Source: Streptococcus catagoni (GTDB lineage: Bacteria > Bacillota > Bacilli > Lactobacillales > Streptococcaceae). Taken from it: a DNA stretch of 64,000 bases. Each line of letters starts with the position of its first letter. Positions within the stretch are counted from its first letter, which is position 1. The stretch spans positions 124,001 through 188,000 of the forward strand of contig NZ_WPCW01000002.1 in NCBI RefSeq assembly GCF_011421425.1, read 5' to 3'. Positions 46,741 through 57,839 of the stretch are shown piece by piece. A program made the position numbers and the translations under genes. The notes under the pieces were generated by a model, which saw nothing but the letters and a program-made list of their open reading frames with translations, did no database searches and was not told the DNA's origin.

Positions 46741-46823
46741 TGTTGTGTTCTGTTTCAAAAAATACAAATTCTAACTTTATTATTTTTGAAATGAGAAGAA
46801 AGAAGTTTAAAGAGAGGCTTATA

Positions 46824-48098
46824 ATGGGAAATATACTAGAAGTTAAACATTTAACAAAAATATTTGGTAAAAGACAAAAAGCTGCTCTAGAGATGGTCAA
46901 GCAGGGAAAGAGCAAGTCCGAGATTTTTAAGAAAACCGGCTCAACCATCGGTGTTTATGATGTTAGTTTTGAAGTAAAAGAAGGTGAAATCTTTGTTATC
47001 ATGGGCTTGTCCGGTAGTGGGAAATCAACCTTGGTTCGCATGCTCAACCGCCTTATTGAACCTTCTATGGGAAGCATCAGTCTAGCTGGAAAAGATATCT
47101 CTAAGATGAATGCAGAAAAGTTACGCCAGGTCAGACGTCATGATGTTAATATGGTCTTTCAAAGTTTTGCGCTTTTCCCTCATAAAACCATTCTGGAAAA
47201 TACCGAATTTGGTTTGGAGCTGCGTGGTGTTCCAAAGGCTCAGAGGCAGGAAAGAGCTGAGAAGGCCCTTGAAAATGCCGGCTTGTTAAACCTGAAGGAT
47301 CAGTATCCCAACCAATTATCTGGTGGGATGCAACAGCGTGTTGGTCTAGCGCGTGCCCTGGCCAATGGACCAAAGATTCTCCTTATGGACGAAGCTTTTT
47401 CAGCCTTGGATCCACTGATCAGACGCGACATGCAAGATGAACTGGTAGAGCTACAAGATACAAGTGAACAGACCATCATCTTTATCAGTCATGATCTTAA
47501 TGAGGCACTTCGTATCGGCGATAGAATTGCCCTTATGAAAGATGGACAAATCATGCAGATTGGAACGGGAGAAGAAATCCTGACCAACCCAGCCAACGAC
47601 TTTGTTCGTGAATTCGTTGAAGACGTTGACCGCTCTAAGGTCTTAACAGCACAAAATATCATGATTAAACCCTTTACTGCAACAATCGAAATTGATGGTC
47701 CACAGGTGGCTCTAAATCGGATGCATACAGAGCAAGTTTCAATGCTGATGGCGACCAACCGCCGCAGACAGCTCCTTGGAACCCTAACGGCGGACGCTGC
47801 TAGTGAGGCACGTAAAAAAGGCCTACCCCTATCTGAAGTGATTGATAGAGAGGTTATTACAGTTTCTAAAGATACAGTGATTACAGATATCTTGCCTTTA
47901 ATTTATGATTCCTCAACACCAATTGCAGTTACTGATGATAATAATCGTTTATTGGGTGTTATCATTCGTGGACGGGTAATTGAAGCCTTGGCTAATATTC
48001 CTGATGAGGAAGATGAAAAAGTCGCTGTTTCTGATCCTAAGAATGGAGAAATGGCTGAGCTTGAAAAAGAAGAGCAAGAGCTTCAGGCCAAGAGCTAA
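46824..48098 (+). CDS. opuAA: Glycine betaine ABC transporter ATP-binding protein
   Basis: Energises osmoprotectant import. The Walker A is [14 protein letters not shown], the signature [15 protein letters not shown] and the Walker [13 protein letters not shown]. Two CBS domains occupy the last 120 residues ([12 protein letters not shown] onward) and may sense ionic strength or nucleotides. A Glu-rich tail follows. The frame is open from 46731, but the promoter lies there. AGAGAGG before 46824 ([10 protein letters not shown]) gives 424 residues. It forms an operon with the permease/binding-protein gene. Confidence 0.95.
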   Translation: MGNILEVKHLTKIFGKRQKAALEMVKQGKSKSEIFKKTGSTIGVYDVSFEVKEGEIFVIMGLSGSGKSTLVRMLNRLIEPSMGSISLAGKDISKMNAEKLRQVRRHDVNMVFQSFALFPHKTILENTEFGLELRGVPKAQRQERAEKALENAGLLNLKDQYPNQLSGGMQQRVGLARALANGPKILLMDEAFSALDPLIRRDMQDELVELQDTSEQTIIFISHDLNEALRIGDRIALMKDGQIMQIGTGEEILTNPANDFVREFVEDVDRSKVLTAQNIMIKPFTATIEIDGPQVALNRMHTEQVSMLMATNRRRQLLGTLTADAASEARKKGLPLSEVIDREVITVSKDTVITDILPLIYDSSTPIAVTDDNNRLLGVIIRGRVIEALANIPDEEDEKVAVSDPKNGEMAELEKEEQELQAKS

Positions 48099-48116
48099 TA
48101 AGGAGGAGATATTATT

Positions 48117-49844
48117 TTGGACAATATATTACAAAACAAGCTGCCAGTGGCTAAGCTGGTCGAAAATATAACAGAATGGATTACTCATACCTTTTCTGGT
48201 CTTTTTGACTTTTTACAAAAGGTAGGAGGTTTCCTGATGGATTGGATAACCAATACCTTACTATTTATTAATCCATTAGTCTTTATACTCTTTACGACAG
48301 TGGCTGTCTTTTTCCTTGCAAAGAAGAAATGGCCCCTACCTCTGTTCACCTGCTTAGGACTTTTATTCATTTATAACCAAGGGTTATGGGAACATTTGAT
48401 CAATACCTTTACCTTGGTTCTAGTAGCTAGCTTAATTTCAATCGTCCTAGGGATTCCGCTAGGTATTTGGATGGCTAAAAAACCCACAGTGGGGCATATT
48501 ATTAATCCTATTTTGGACTTTATGCAAACCATGCCAGCCTTTGTCTATCTGATTCCGGCAGTTGCCTTTTTTGGTATTGGGATGGTGCCAGGTGTCTTTG
48601 CCTCTGTCATCTTTGCTCTTCCCCCAACAGTACGCTTTACCAATTTAGGTATTCGTGAAATCTCTACAGAGCTGGTTGAAGCCGCTGATGCCTTTGGTTC
48701 GACTGGCAAACAAAAACTGTTAAAGGTTGAATTACCTTTAGCCAAAAACACTATAATGGCTGGTATTAATCAAACCATGATGCTAGCCTTATCAATGGTT
48801 GTTACAGGGTCAATGATCGGTGCACCAGGTTTGGGACGTGAAGTCCTATCTGCCTTACAACATGCCGATATCGGTACTGGATTTGTTTCAGGTTTAGCCC
48901 TGGTTATTTTGGCCATTGTGCTGGATAGGATTACGCAAACCTTTAATAGCAGATCTGAGGACAAAGAAAAAACTGATAAGGTCAACAAATGGGTTGGTGT
49001 AGCCACACTTTTTGTCTTTGTTTTGGCAGCTCTCGGAAGAAGCTATGTTAACCTAAAAGCCCATGGTTCAGGTAAGGGACAAAAGGTAAAAATAGCTTAT
49101 GTTCAATGGGATTCAGAGGTTGCTTCAACAAATGTTATTGCAGAAGTCTTAAAAGAAGACGGTTTCGATGTTGAAATGACCCCTCTTGATAATGCGGTTG
49201 CCTGGCAAAGTGTTGCCAATGGCAATGCCGATTTTTCAGTTAGTGCTTGGTTACCAGTCACCCACGGCCAACAATATAAAAAATATAAAAAGAATATTGA
49301 AGACCTTGGAGTTAACCTGAAAGGAACTAAACTGGGTCTAGTTGTTCCAGCCTATATGAAGGATGTTAACAGTATTGAAGACCTTTCTAGTCAGGCCGGC
49401 AAGAAAATTACGGGGATTGAACCAGGAGCAGGTATTATGAGTGCGGCTAAACAATCTCTAAAAGACTACTCTAATCTTTCTGATTGGGAATTAACATCAG
49501 CCTCAACAGGAGCGATGACAACCTCCCTGGATCAGGCTATTAAAAAGAAAGAAGAGATCGTTATTACGGGCTGGTCTCCACACTGGATGTTTGCCAAGTA
49601 TGATTTGAAATATCTAAAAGATCCTAAGAAATCCTATGGTTCTGCTGAAAATATTCATACCATTGCTCACAAAAACTTAGCTAAAGATAAGCCTGAGTTG
49701 GTGAAGATTATCAAGAAATTTAGATGGACTAAAAAAGATATGGAAGCAGTCATGCTAGACGTTAACAAAGGAATGAAAGTAAAGGATGCTGCTAAAAAAT
49801 GGATCAAAGAAAATCCTAAAAAAGTAGCAGAATGGACTGATTAA
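48117..49844 (+). CDS. opuABC: Glycine betaine ABC transporter permease/substrate-binding fusion
   Basis: A 575-residue fusion. The N-terminal half has about six to eight membrane segments with the permease motif EAADAFGSTGKQKLLKVELP. The C-terminal part from about residue 320 (KVKIAYVQWDSEVASTN) is an extracellular betaine-binding domain with Trp residues for the quaternary amine (DNAVAWQSVANG, ITGWSPHWMF). The start is TTG: AAGGAGGAG stands eight bases before it and no ATG is near. It lies 18 bp after opuAA. Confidence 0.94.
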   Translation: MDNILQNKLPVAKLVENITEWITHTFSGLFDFLQKVGGFLMDWITNTLLFINPLVFILFTTVAVFFLAKKKWPLPLFTCLGLLFIYNQGLWEHLINTFTLVLVASLISIVLGIPLGIWMAKKPTVGHIINPILDFMQTMPAFVYLIPAVAFFGIGMVPGVFASVIFALPPTVRFTNLGIREISTELVEAADAFGSTGKQKLLKVELPLAKNTIMAGINQTMMLALSMVVTGSMIGAPGLGREVLSALQHADIGTGFVSGLALVILAIVLDRITQTFNSRSEDKEKTDKVNKWVGVATLFVFVLAALGRSYVNLKAHGSGKGQKVKIAYVQWDSEVASTNVIAEVLKEDGFDVEMTPLDNAVAWQSVANGNADFSVSAWLPVTHGQQYKKYKKNIEDLGVNLKGTKLGLVVPAYMKDVNSIEDLSSQAGKKITGIEPGAGIMSAAKQSLKDYSNLSDWELTSASTGAMTTSLDQAIKKKEEIVITGWSPHWMFAKYDLKYLKDPKKSYGSAENIHTIAHKNLAKDKPELVKIIKKFRWTKKDMEAVMLDVNKGMKVKDAAKKWIKENPKKVAEWTD

Positions 49845-49849
49845 AGAAG

Positions 49850-49882
49850 AGAACCTCTGATTAATTTCAGGGGTTCTTTCTA
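49850..49882 (+). terminator. opuA terminator
   Basis: GAACCTCTGA and TCAGGGGTTC pair around a short loop, followed by TTTCTATTT. Confidence 0.85.
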
Positions 49883-49926
49883 TTTGGAAAGAATGAGTTT
49901 CTACAGGAGATAATGCCCTTAGCATG

Positions 49927-49935
49927 TGTTATAAT
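49927..49935 (+). promoter_or_regulatory. Extended -10 promoter of polA
   Basis: TGTTATAAT (TGn plus TATAAT) without a good -35. The start point expected about seven bases on falls at the polA ATG (49942). Confidence 0.6.
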
Positions 49936-49941
49936 GGAGGT

Positions 49942-52587
49942 ATGGAAAACAAGAATAAACTACTATTAATTGACGGCTCTTCAATAGCCTTTCGTGCTTT
50001 TTTTGCACTTTATAATCAAATCGATCGCTTCAAGAGTCAAAGTGGTCTCCACACCAATGCCATCTATGGCTTTCATTTGATGCTGACGCATATGATGAAC
50101 CGGGTTCAACCAACACATGTCTTGGTGGCTTTTGATGCGGGCAAAACAACGTTTAGAACAGAAATGTTCACAGATTATAAGGCTGGACGAGCAAAGACAC
50201 CAGATGAATTTAGAGAACAATTTCCATACATTAGGGAGATGTTAAAAGCCCTAGGTGTGCCTTTTTATGAACTTGAAAATTACGAAGCAGATGATATCAT
50301 TGGGACGCTGGACAAGATGGCAGAAAAAACAGAAGTTCCCTTTGATGTTACCATTGTTAGTGGTGATAAGGATTTGATCCAACTAACAGATGCTAATACC
50401 GTCGTTGAAATATCACGTAAAGGCGTTGCTGAATTTGAAGAATATACTCCTGCTTATCTGATGGAGAAAATGGGATTGTCTCCTCAACAATTTATTGATC
50501 TCAAGGCGCTGATGGGAGATAAATCGGACAACATTCCTGGTGTTACAAAGGTTGGTGAAAAGACTGGTTTAAAACTTTTACATGAATATGGCAGCTTAGA
50601 AGGGATTTATGACAATATCGACTCTTTTAAAGCTTCTAAGATGAAAGAGAACTTGATCAATGATAAGGACCAAGCCTTTTTATCAAAAACCCTAGCTACT
50701 ATTGAAACCAATGCTCCAATCACAGTTGCCTTAGATGATATCCTCTATCATGGACCAGATGTAGAAAGTCTAGCTGCCTTTTATGATGAAATGGGCTTTG
50801 TTCAATTAAAGGCTGGCCTTCTTAAGGATGCACCTGAAGAAGAAGTTAAAGAAGACATTGACTATCAGATAGTTGAAGATATAAAGGAAGATTACTTCAC
50901 TGATGAGGATTCAATCTATTTTGAGGTCTTAAAAGATAACTACCACAGAGAAGACATTGTGGCCTTTGCTTGGGGGAATAAAGATCATATTTACCTAACA
51001 GATGATACAAGCTTACTCAGAGAAGCTGCCTTCAAGAAGTTTTTAGAAAAACCCATGTCTACTTATGACTTCAAGCGGGCAAAAGTCTTGCTCAGCCACT
51101 TGGGTATTGATGTTCCTCAGGCCTCTTATGATGCTAGACTAGGAAACTATCTCCTGTCCAATGTTGAAGATAATGAATTATCAACCATTGCGCGTTTGCA
51201 TACAGATTTACGCCTTGACTCTGACGATCTTGTCTATGGCAAGGGGGCTAAACGGGCATTGCCAGGAAAAGAGGTTCTCTTTGAACACCTGGCACGTAAA
51301 CTAGAAGTTCTTGTTGACAGTAAGGATAAGATCTTATCTAAATTAGACGACAATGATCAAAAAGCTCTCTTTTTTGATATTGAACTCCCACTAGCAAATG
51401 TTTTGGCTAAGATGGAGATCAATGGCATAAAGGTTAATAAAGACAGCCTAATAGAAATGGCTCAACAAAATAAAAGTATTATTGCCAGTTTAACAGAAGA
51501 AATCTATCAATTAGCCGGTGAAGAGTTTAATATTAATTCACCCAAACAATTGGGAAGCATTTTATTTGAGAAAATGCAGTTGCCTACCGAGTTGACTAAG
51601 AAGACAAAGACAGGCTATTCAACAGCAGTTGACGTCTTGGAACGTCTTGCGCCAATTGCTCCTATTGTTGCCAAGATTTTAGACTACCGTCAAATTGCCA
51701 AGTTGCAATCAACTTATGTCATTGGCTTACAAGACTATATTATGGAAGATGGGAAGATCCATACCCGTTATGTACAAGACTTGACTCAGACAGGTCGTTT
51801 ATCAAGCATTGATCCTAATCTTCAAAATATCCCTGTGCGGATGGAACAAGGACGCTTGATTAGAAAGGCTTTTACTCCGTCTGAAGCAGATTCTGTCTTA
51901 CTGAGCTCAGATTATTCCCAAATTGAACTGCGTGTTCTAGCACATATTTCTGGTGATGAACATTTGATAGCTGCCTTTAGAAATAATGCAGACATCCATA
52001 CGTCAACAGCAATGCGTGTCTTTGGTATTGAAAAAGAAGAGGATGTTACAGCCAACGACCGACGTAATGCCAAGGCAGTCAACTTCGGTATCGTTTACGG
52101 GATTTCTGATTTTGGCTTGTCAAATAATCTGGGCATTAGCCGTAAAAAGGCCCGTTCTTACATTGATACCTATTTTGAACGTTATCCAGGTATAAAACGC
52201 TATATGGATGAGGTTGTCCGTGAGGCCAAAGACAAGGGCTATGTTGAGACTCTCTTTAAACGCCGTCGTGAATTACCGGACATCAATTCTCGTAATTTCA
52301 ATATTAGATCTTTTGCGGAGCGTACAGCCATTAACTCCCCTATCCAGGGAAGCGCAGCTGATATTCTAAAAATTGCTATGATTAATTTAGATAAAGAGCT
52401 TGAAGCTGGGAAATATCAAAGTAAGATGCTTCTCCAAGTACATGATGAAATTGTTTTGGAAGTTCCAAATAATGAGCTAAAAGCGATCAGGACCTTGGTT
52501 AAGAAAACCATGGAGGAGGCGGTTTCTTTATCAGTTCCTTTAAGGGCTGATGAAAATGCTGGCCAAAGTTGGTATGAAGCAAAATAA
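49942..52587 (+). CDS. polA: DNA polymerase I
   Basis: Repair and Okazaki-fragment polymerase of 881 residues. The N-terminal 5' nuclease has LLIDGSSIAFRAF, YEADDIIGTLDKMAE and GDKSDNIPGVTKVGEKT. The middle domain lacks the acidic residues of 3'-5' proofreading (IYFEVLKDN where DxE is expected), as in other streptococci. The polymerase domain has SSDYSQIELRVLAHIS, RRNAKAVNFGIVYG and LLQVHDEIVLEVP. The ATG at 49942 (MENKNK) is the expected start. An in-frame ATG at 49924 lies within the promoter. Confidence 0.96.
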   Translation: MENKNKLLLIDGSSIAFRAFFALYNQIDRFKSQSGLHTNAIYGFHLMLTHMMNRVQPTHVLVAFDAGKTTFRTEMFTDYKAGRAKTPDEFREQFPYIREMLKALGVPFYELENYEADDIIGTLDKMAEKTEVPFDVTIVSGDKDLIQLTDANTVVEISRKGVAEFEEYTPAYLMEKMGLSPQQFIDLKALMGDKSDNIPGVTKVGEKTGLKLLHEYGSLEGIYDNIDSFKASKMKENLINDKDQAFLSKTLATIETNAPITVALDDILYHGPDVESLAAFYDEMGFVQLKAGLLKDAPEEEVKEDIDYQIVEDIKEDYFTDEDSIYFEVLKDNYHREDIVAFAWGNKDHIYLTDDTSLLREAAFKKFLEKPMSTYDFKRAKVLLSHLGIDVPQASYDARLGNYLLSNVEDNELSTIARLHTDLRLDSDDLVYGKGAKRALPGKEVLFEHLARKLEVLVDSKDKILSKLDDNDQKALFFDIELPLANVLAKMEINGIKVNKDSLIEMAQQNKSIIASLTEEIYQLAGEEFNINSPKQLGSILFEKMQLPTELTKKTKTGYSTAVDVLERLAPIAPIVAKILDYRQIAKLQSTYVIGLQDYIMEDGKIHTRYVQDLTQTGRLSSIDPNLQNIPVRMEQGRLIRKAFTPSEADSVLLSSDYSQIELRVLAHISGDEHLIAAFRNNADIHTSTAMRVFGIEKEEDVTANDRRNAKAVNFGIVYGISDFGLSNNLGISRKKARSYIDTYFERYPGIKRYMDEVVREAKDKGYVETLFKRRRELPDINSRNFNIRSFAERTAINSPIQGSAADILKIAMINLDKELEAGKYQSKMLLQVHDEIVLEVPNNELKAIRTLVKKTMEEAVSLSVPLRADENAGQSWYEAK

Positions 52588-52670
52588 TGGATAAAATGAA
52601 ACTTTAGAATACAGTTTATTGTAGTCTTTGTGAAATTTTGTGTTATAATAAAGTGGAAATTGAGGTAGCT

Positions 52671-53105
52671 ATGACATATACATTTCAAAATCCGGATCAA
52701 ACAACCATCAAAGAGTATCTTAAGCAGGCCAAGATTATTGCAGTTGTGGGCTTGTCAGACCGTCAGGACACGGCTGCTTTTAGGGTCTCAGCTTTTTTGA
52801 AAGATAAGGGTTATCGCATTATTCCTGTTAACCCTAGACTGGAAGGGCAAGAGATTCTTGGTGAAGAGGTTTATGCTAGCTTAAAGGACATTCCTTTTAC
52901 TGTTGATATAGTGGATGTCTTCAGAAGAAGTGAAGCGCTTCCGCAGGTGGCTGAAGACTTTATTCAAACAGATGCCAAAGTCTTTTGGGCTCAGTTAGGC
53001 TTAGAAAATCAGGAAGCTGAATCTATTCTAAGAGCAGCAGGATGTGATGCTATTGTTATGAATCGCTGCCTCAAAATAGATTATAATAACTTATTATTAA
53101 GTTAA
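52671..53105 (+). CDS. CoA-binding domain protein
   Basis: A 144-residue single-domain Rossmann protein of the CoA_binding_2 (YccU-like) family: IIAVVGLSDRQDTAAFRVSA, YRIIPVNPRLEGQEILGE, and a C-terminal DAIVMNRCLKIDY. GAGG five bases before 52671 sets the start. The longer frame from 52638 overlaps a TGTTATAAT promoter box. It is followed eight bases later by the perR ribosome region, suggesting co-transcription. The biochemical role of the family is poorly known. Confidence 0.85.
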   Translation: MTYTFQNPDQTTIKEYLKQAKIIAVVGLSDRQDTAAFRVSAFLKDKGYRIIPVNPRLEGQEILGEEVYASLKDIPFTVDIVDVFRRSEALPQVAEDFIQTDAKVFWAQLGLENQEAESILRAAGCDAIVMNRCLKIDYNNLLLS

Positions 53106-53118
53106 AAAGGAGATGCTT

Positions 53119-53589
53119 ATGGATGTTCATTCACATAATCAACAAGCTTTGGATGCCTATGAAAATGTGTTAGAACATTTGCGAGAAAAGCACATTAGAA
53201 TCACAGAAACACGAAAAGCTATTATTACTTATATGGTTATATCTACCGAGCATCCCAGTGCAGATAAGATATACCGCGATTTAAAGGATGACTATCCTAA
53301 TATGAGTTTAGCTACTGTTTATAACAATCTGAAAGTTTTAGTCGATGAGGGCTTTGTTTCAGAGATCAAGATTGCTAATGACTTAACCACTTACTACGAT
53401 TTTATGGGACACCAACATGTTAATGTGGTCTGTGAAGATTGTGGACGGATAGCAGATTTTATGGATGTTGATGTCATGGATGTTGCTAAGGAAGCCCATG
53501 AACAAACTGGCTATCAAATCACAAAGATCCCTATTATAGCCTATGGCATCTGCCCAGAATGTCAAAAAAAGAGAAAAAAACGTTATTAA
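53119..53589 (+). CDS. perR: Peroxide-responsive Fur-family repressor PerR
   Basis: Metal-dependent repressor of peroxide-stress genes. It is 156 residues: a winged helix (NMSLATVYNNLKVLVDEGF), the regulatory-metal segment YYDFMGHQHVNVVCEDCG, and a structural zinc site from CEDC and CPEC. I use the ATG at 53119 with AAGGAG six bases before it; the ATG at 53113 abuts the ribosome site. It is adjacent to the CoA-binding gene and ends at a strong terminator. Confidence 0.93.
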   Translation: MDVHSHNQQALDAYENVLEHLREKHIRITETRKAIITYMVISTEHPSADKIYRDLKDDYPNMSLATVYNNLKVLVDEGFVSEIKIANDLTTYYDFMGHQHVNVVCEDCGRIADFMDVDVMDVAKEAHEQTGYQITKIPIIAYGICPECQKKRKKRY

Positions 53590-53619
53590 AAAGGATACCT
53601 TTCAAGGGTATCCTTTTTG
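53588..53619 (+). terminator. perR terminator
   Basis: AAAAAGGATACC and GGGTATCCTTTTT form a near-perfect stem. It may also serve the convergent membrane protein gene. Confidence 0.9.
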
Positions 53620-53630
53620 CTAGGTTCTTT

Positions 53631-54446
53631 TTAGAGGGAATCACTTGTAGAAGCAGCAGCGTCAATGCTAGCAGCCTCTTTATTCTTTTTTAAGTTTTCA
53701 TAGAAATAAAGATTACTTGTAGTGAGATAAGGTAGAAGATATATGTAGAGAATTCCGAAAGATAGAATAACTAGGATATACCAACCAATAAAACTAAGTT
53801 GTAAGAGGAAAAATTTCCATTTATAACCTTTAATCAAGTCCCTACTTTTTTCAATAGGATCTAGGCTACTCAGGTAGTTATTATTTTGGATCTGATCATA
53901 AGCAATGTATTCAGCTAGGGAATAAGCAATTTGCCGGTTAATTGAAATGCAAGCTCCAACCAAAGCAATGATGAAACCACCTATCATAGTAAGGGTAGAA
54001 AGTAGGGTCGAAGTTCCAGCTCGAGCATTGGACAGATAGGCAAATGAAGCGATAACAAGCAAGGTTAAACCAAGAAAGAGAACCAAAGACCAAAGTAAAA
54101 GTAAGAGAAAACGAACCAATTTTATAAAAAGTAGTTTAAAAAAATAGTCTCTGGAGAAGGTTAATGTACTATCTGAAAAAGAAACTTCCTGACGTTTTTG
54201 GCGAATAACAGACAAAAGCGTGAAGGCTGCAGACAGTAAAAACATATTTAAAATAAAGCTCATCAAGATGGGAAAAAGAGAGGCTAGAAAAGAGATTTGA
54301 ATCCCTTCTTGTATCAGATAATTTTCCCGAATTTGTAAGGTCAGTTGAAAAGCCTGTAAGATAAATGGTATTAAGAATAACTGGTATTTCCCTTTAAGGT
54401 TTTTTAATAGCTCTTTGGCTTCTTTTTTGAGAGAAGAAATCTTCAT
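53631..54446 (-). CDS. DUF975 family membrane protein
   Basis: A 271-residue integral membrane protein with about six hydrophobic segments. The N-terminus MKISSLKKEAKELLKNLKGK and the late phrase SRDLIKGYKWKFFLLQLSFI are typical of DUF975. The tail is Ala/Ser-rich. It is monocistronic on the minus strand, with AAGGAG before the start. No function is known for the family. Confidence 0.85.
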   Translation of the reverse strand: MKISSLKKEAKELLKNLKGKYQLFLIPFILQAFQLTLQIRENYLIQEGIQISFLASLFPILMSFILNMFLLSAAFTLLSVIRQKRQEVSFSDSTLTFSRDYFFKLLFIKLVRFLLLLLWSLVLFLGLTLLVIASFAYLSNARAGTSTLLSTLTMIGGFIIALVGACISINRQIAYSLAEYIAYDQIQNNNYLSSLDPIEKSRDLIKGYKWKFFLLQLSFIGWYILVILSFGILYIYLLPYLTTSNLYFYENLKKNKEAASIDAAASTSDSL

Positions 54447-54530
54447 ATAATACTCCTTTTTTAGTATTATAGCACAGGTCAGGAGCTTTAGGAATGGCTA
54501 AGAAGCAAAATGAGAGCAGATATTCTCTAA

Positions 54531-55796
<1,266 letters not shown>

Positions 55797-55801
55797 AAAT
55801 G

Positions 55802-55826
55802 AAATCGGGTCTTCCCGGTTTTTTAT
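55802..55826 (+). terminator. tgt terminator
   Basis: AAATCGGG and CCCGGTTT pair (one G-U) around a TCTT loop, followed by TTT. Confidence 0.8.
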
Positions 55827-55911
55827 TTTCAGTTGTTTTTTGTTACCCTTTTTAAAAAATAAGGTTGACAAGAAATCTTCTTTTCTTTAAACTATAAAAA
55901 AGGTGGTAATT

Positions 55912-56217
55912 ATGGATATTTTAGGAATTGCTTTGGATAATGAAAGTCGCTGCCTTCATTACCATGGTGACAGTGATATAGTGGCTTTAAAGTGTAGACA
56001 ATGTCAGGCTTATTTTGCCTGTTACCACTGTCATGACGCTTTAAGATCCCATCATTTCCTAGCAAACCAAGCACAGGAAAAGTACCCTGTTCTTTGTGGC
56101 GCCTGCAAGCATTTCTTAACCAAAGAAAGCTATGAAAAAGGTTATTGTCCTTTTTGTTTGCGTTTATTTAATCCTAATTGCTCACTGCATAAAGACATTT
56201 ATTTTTCAAAGGAGTAA
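55912..56217 (+). CDS. CHY zinc-finger protein
   Basis: A 101-residue cysteine/histidine-rich protein: LHYHGDSDIVALKCRQCQAY, ACYHCHDALRSHHF, LCGACKHFL and CPFCLRLFNPNC fit a CHY-type zinc finger binding several zinc ions. AAAAGG before the ATG at 55912 sets the start; the frame also has a GTG at 55903. It ends two bases before bioY, so the pair is likely an operon. Its role is unknown. Confidence 0.85.
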   Translation: MDILGIALDNESRCLHYHGDSDIVALKCRQCQAYFACYHCHDALRSHHFLANQAQEKYPVLCGACKHFLTKESYEKGYCPFCLRLFNPNCSLHKDIYFSKE

Positions 56218-56219
56218 AG

Positions 56220-56765
56220 ATGTTTTCAACAAAAGACTTAGTTTATATGGCCATGATGACAACTCTCATTATCATCCTAGGTTTTATTCCAGCTATACCA
56301 CTTGGTTTTATCCCTGTTCCTATTGTCCTTCAAAATATGGGAATCATGTTAACTGCGCTGATTCTAGGTGCTAAAAAAGGCAGTATTTCCCTTGTCTTAT
56401 TTCTGATTTTAGGAATCTTTTTACCTGTCTTTTCAGGCAAAGCAACGACTATTCCAGTCTTTTCTGGGCCGACTGCAGGTTATGTCTTTGCATGGATTTT
56501 TGTGCCAGTGCTTTTTTCCTTACTATACAAAACAAATAAAGGAAAGCAGAAGGCTCTCACTTTCTTATTTATTTGGCTTACAGGTGTCCTTTTTGTGGAC
56601 TTAGTTGGGGCTTTCTGGCTCTCTTTCTATACAGGGATGTCTTTGAAGGCAGCCTTAATTTCAAACCTTGCCTTTATTCCTGGGGATACCATCAAGGTTG
56701 TCCTTGCAACAGTAATTGCCTTAAGAATTCCTCATGCTTACATCCATAAGGCTTTTAAAAAATAG
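56220..56765 (+). CDS. bioY: Biotin transporter BioY
   Basis: Substrate-binding S component of an ECF-type vitamin transporter, importing biotin with the shared ECF module encoded elsewhere. The 181 residues have six hydrophobic segments. Family phrases are PVPIVLQNMGIMLTALILGA and FSGPTAGYVFAWIFVP, plus FIPGDTIKVVLATVIA near the end. GGAG precedes the ATG. Streptococci generally need external biotin. Confidence 0.93.
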   Translation: MFSTKDLVYMAMMTTLIIILGFIPAIPLGFIPVPIVLQNMGIMLTALILGAKKGSISLVLFLILGIFLPVFSGKATTIPVFSGPTAGYVFAWIFVPVLFSLLYKTNKGKQKALTFLFIWLTGVLFVDLVGAFWLSFYTGMSLKAALISNLAFIPGDTIKVVLATVIALRIPHAYIHKAFKK

Positions 56766-57059
56766 CAGGGCTTAAAAAGCCAGTTCAAAGCAGGAAGACA
56801 AAGATAACGATCAAGAAGGGGGAATCCTTACCTGTAGATTAGCCTGCTAAGGGTGGTTAAAAATAGCCTTGGTTTTTTCCACTTAAAAAGTGATAAATAG
56901 AAGCTCAGAACTTAGGTGCTGAGCTTTTTATCTAGGTGGATAATTGCTTCTAAATCTTTAAGTAGGAGTCTTGATTGATTTTTTCTACTAATGAGTAAGG
57001 GGAGATACTTGGCGACATTTTTGATATAATGGCTAAAAGGATGAAAGCAGGTACTGATT
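56766..57059. other. Intergenic region after bioY
   Basis: About 290 bases with no gene. It includes GGGCTTAAAAAGCC just after bioY and a terminator at 56901-56931. A TATAAT box near 57024-57029 likely serves the MBL-fold gene. Confidence 0.5.
56901..56931 (+). terminator. Terminator downstream of bioY
   Basis: AAGCTCAG and CTGAGCTT pair around a 10-base loop, followed by TTTAT. Confidence 0.8.
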
Positions 57060-57839
57060 ATGAAAATTACAACCTTGGGTTCTTGGGGTGCCTATCCCTA
57101 TAAGGATGCAGGTACAACCTCTTATTTATTGACTTCTGAAGATGGTTTTCAGCTATTGATGGATGCAGGAAGTCGAGCCCTCAATGAACTGGAAAAGGTT
57201 ATTAGCCCTCTTGATTTAGATGCTGTTATTATTAGTCATTATCATCCTGACCACGTGGCTGACTTAGGAGTCTTAAGACACTACAGACAACTCTATCCTA
57301 AGCATTTATGGAATCCTAAAATCCTTCCTATTTACGGCCATAATGAAGATCAGCATGAATTTGAAAAGCTGACCATGCCAGAAGTTTCAGTGGGAGTTGC
57401 TTATGATGTTGCAGGAAAACAAAGCATAGGACCTTTTGATATCACCTTTATAAAAACAGTTCACCCCGTGGTTTGCTACGCCTTTAGAATTCTTGAACGA
57501 GAGACTGGTCAAATCCTAGTGTTCACTGCTGATACAGGCTATTTTGAAGCCTTGGCTGATTTTGCTCAGGGTTCAGATTTATTCTTAGCAGATGTTTATT
57601 TATATGAGGGCAATGAAAATCATCAGGCTCACCTTACCTCCAAGGAAGCAGGGCAAATTGCGGCCCAAGCTCAGGTTAAGAAACTTGTTTTAACACATAT
57701 TCCTCCACTGCCACCGCAAGGGATTGACCCAGACAGGCATTTGGAAATCTTACAAAAAGAAACAGAAAAATATTCAGAGGGTATTCCTGTTGAAATAGCC
57801 CTGCCTCACAAGTCTTGGCATTTAGGAAAAAAAGAGTAA
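57060..57839 (+). CDS. MBL-fold metal-dependent hydrolase
   Basis: A 259-residue metallo-beta-lactamase-fold protein of the RNase Z/YhfI-like group. The metal motif is IISHYHPDHVADLGVL. Further ligands are in KTVHPVVCYAFR, FTADTGYFEAL and LVLTHIPP. The start MKITTLGSWGAYPYKDAGTT is typical. Its stop overlaps the tadA start (TAATG), so the two are coupled. Substrate unknown; RNA or cyclic-nucleotide hydrolases are known in the wider fold. Confidence 0.88.
   Translation: MKITTLGSWGAYPYKDAGTTSYLLTSEDGFQLLMDAGSRALNELEKVISPLDLDAVIISHYHPDHVADLGVLRHYRQLYPKHLWNPKILPIYGHNEDQHEFEKLTMPEVSVGVAYDVAGKQSIGPFDITFIKTVHPVVCYAFRILERETGQILVFTADTGYFEALADFAQGSDLFLADVYLYEGNENHQAHLTSKEAGQIAAQAQVKKLVLTHIPPLPPQGIDPDRHLEILQKETEKYSEGIPVEIALPHKSWHLGKKE

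Noticed and set aside
46731..46823. Longer OpuAA start at 46731
   Set aside because: The opuA -10 box (46735-46740) lies inside this stretch, so it cannot be on the mRNA; AGAGAGG precedes the ATG at 46824.
55827..55911. Biotin or zinc responsive element before the CHY-bioY pair
   Set aside because: I looked for BirA-like palindromes and zinc-regulator sites and saw none that I could support.
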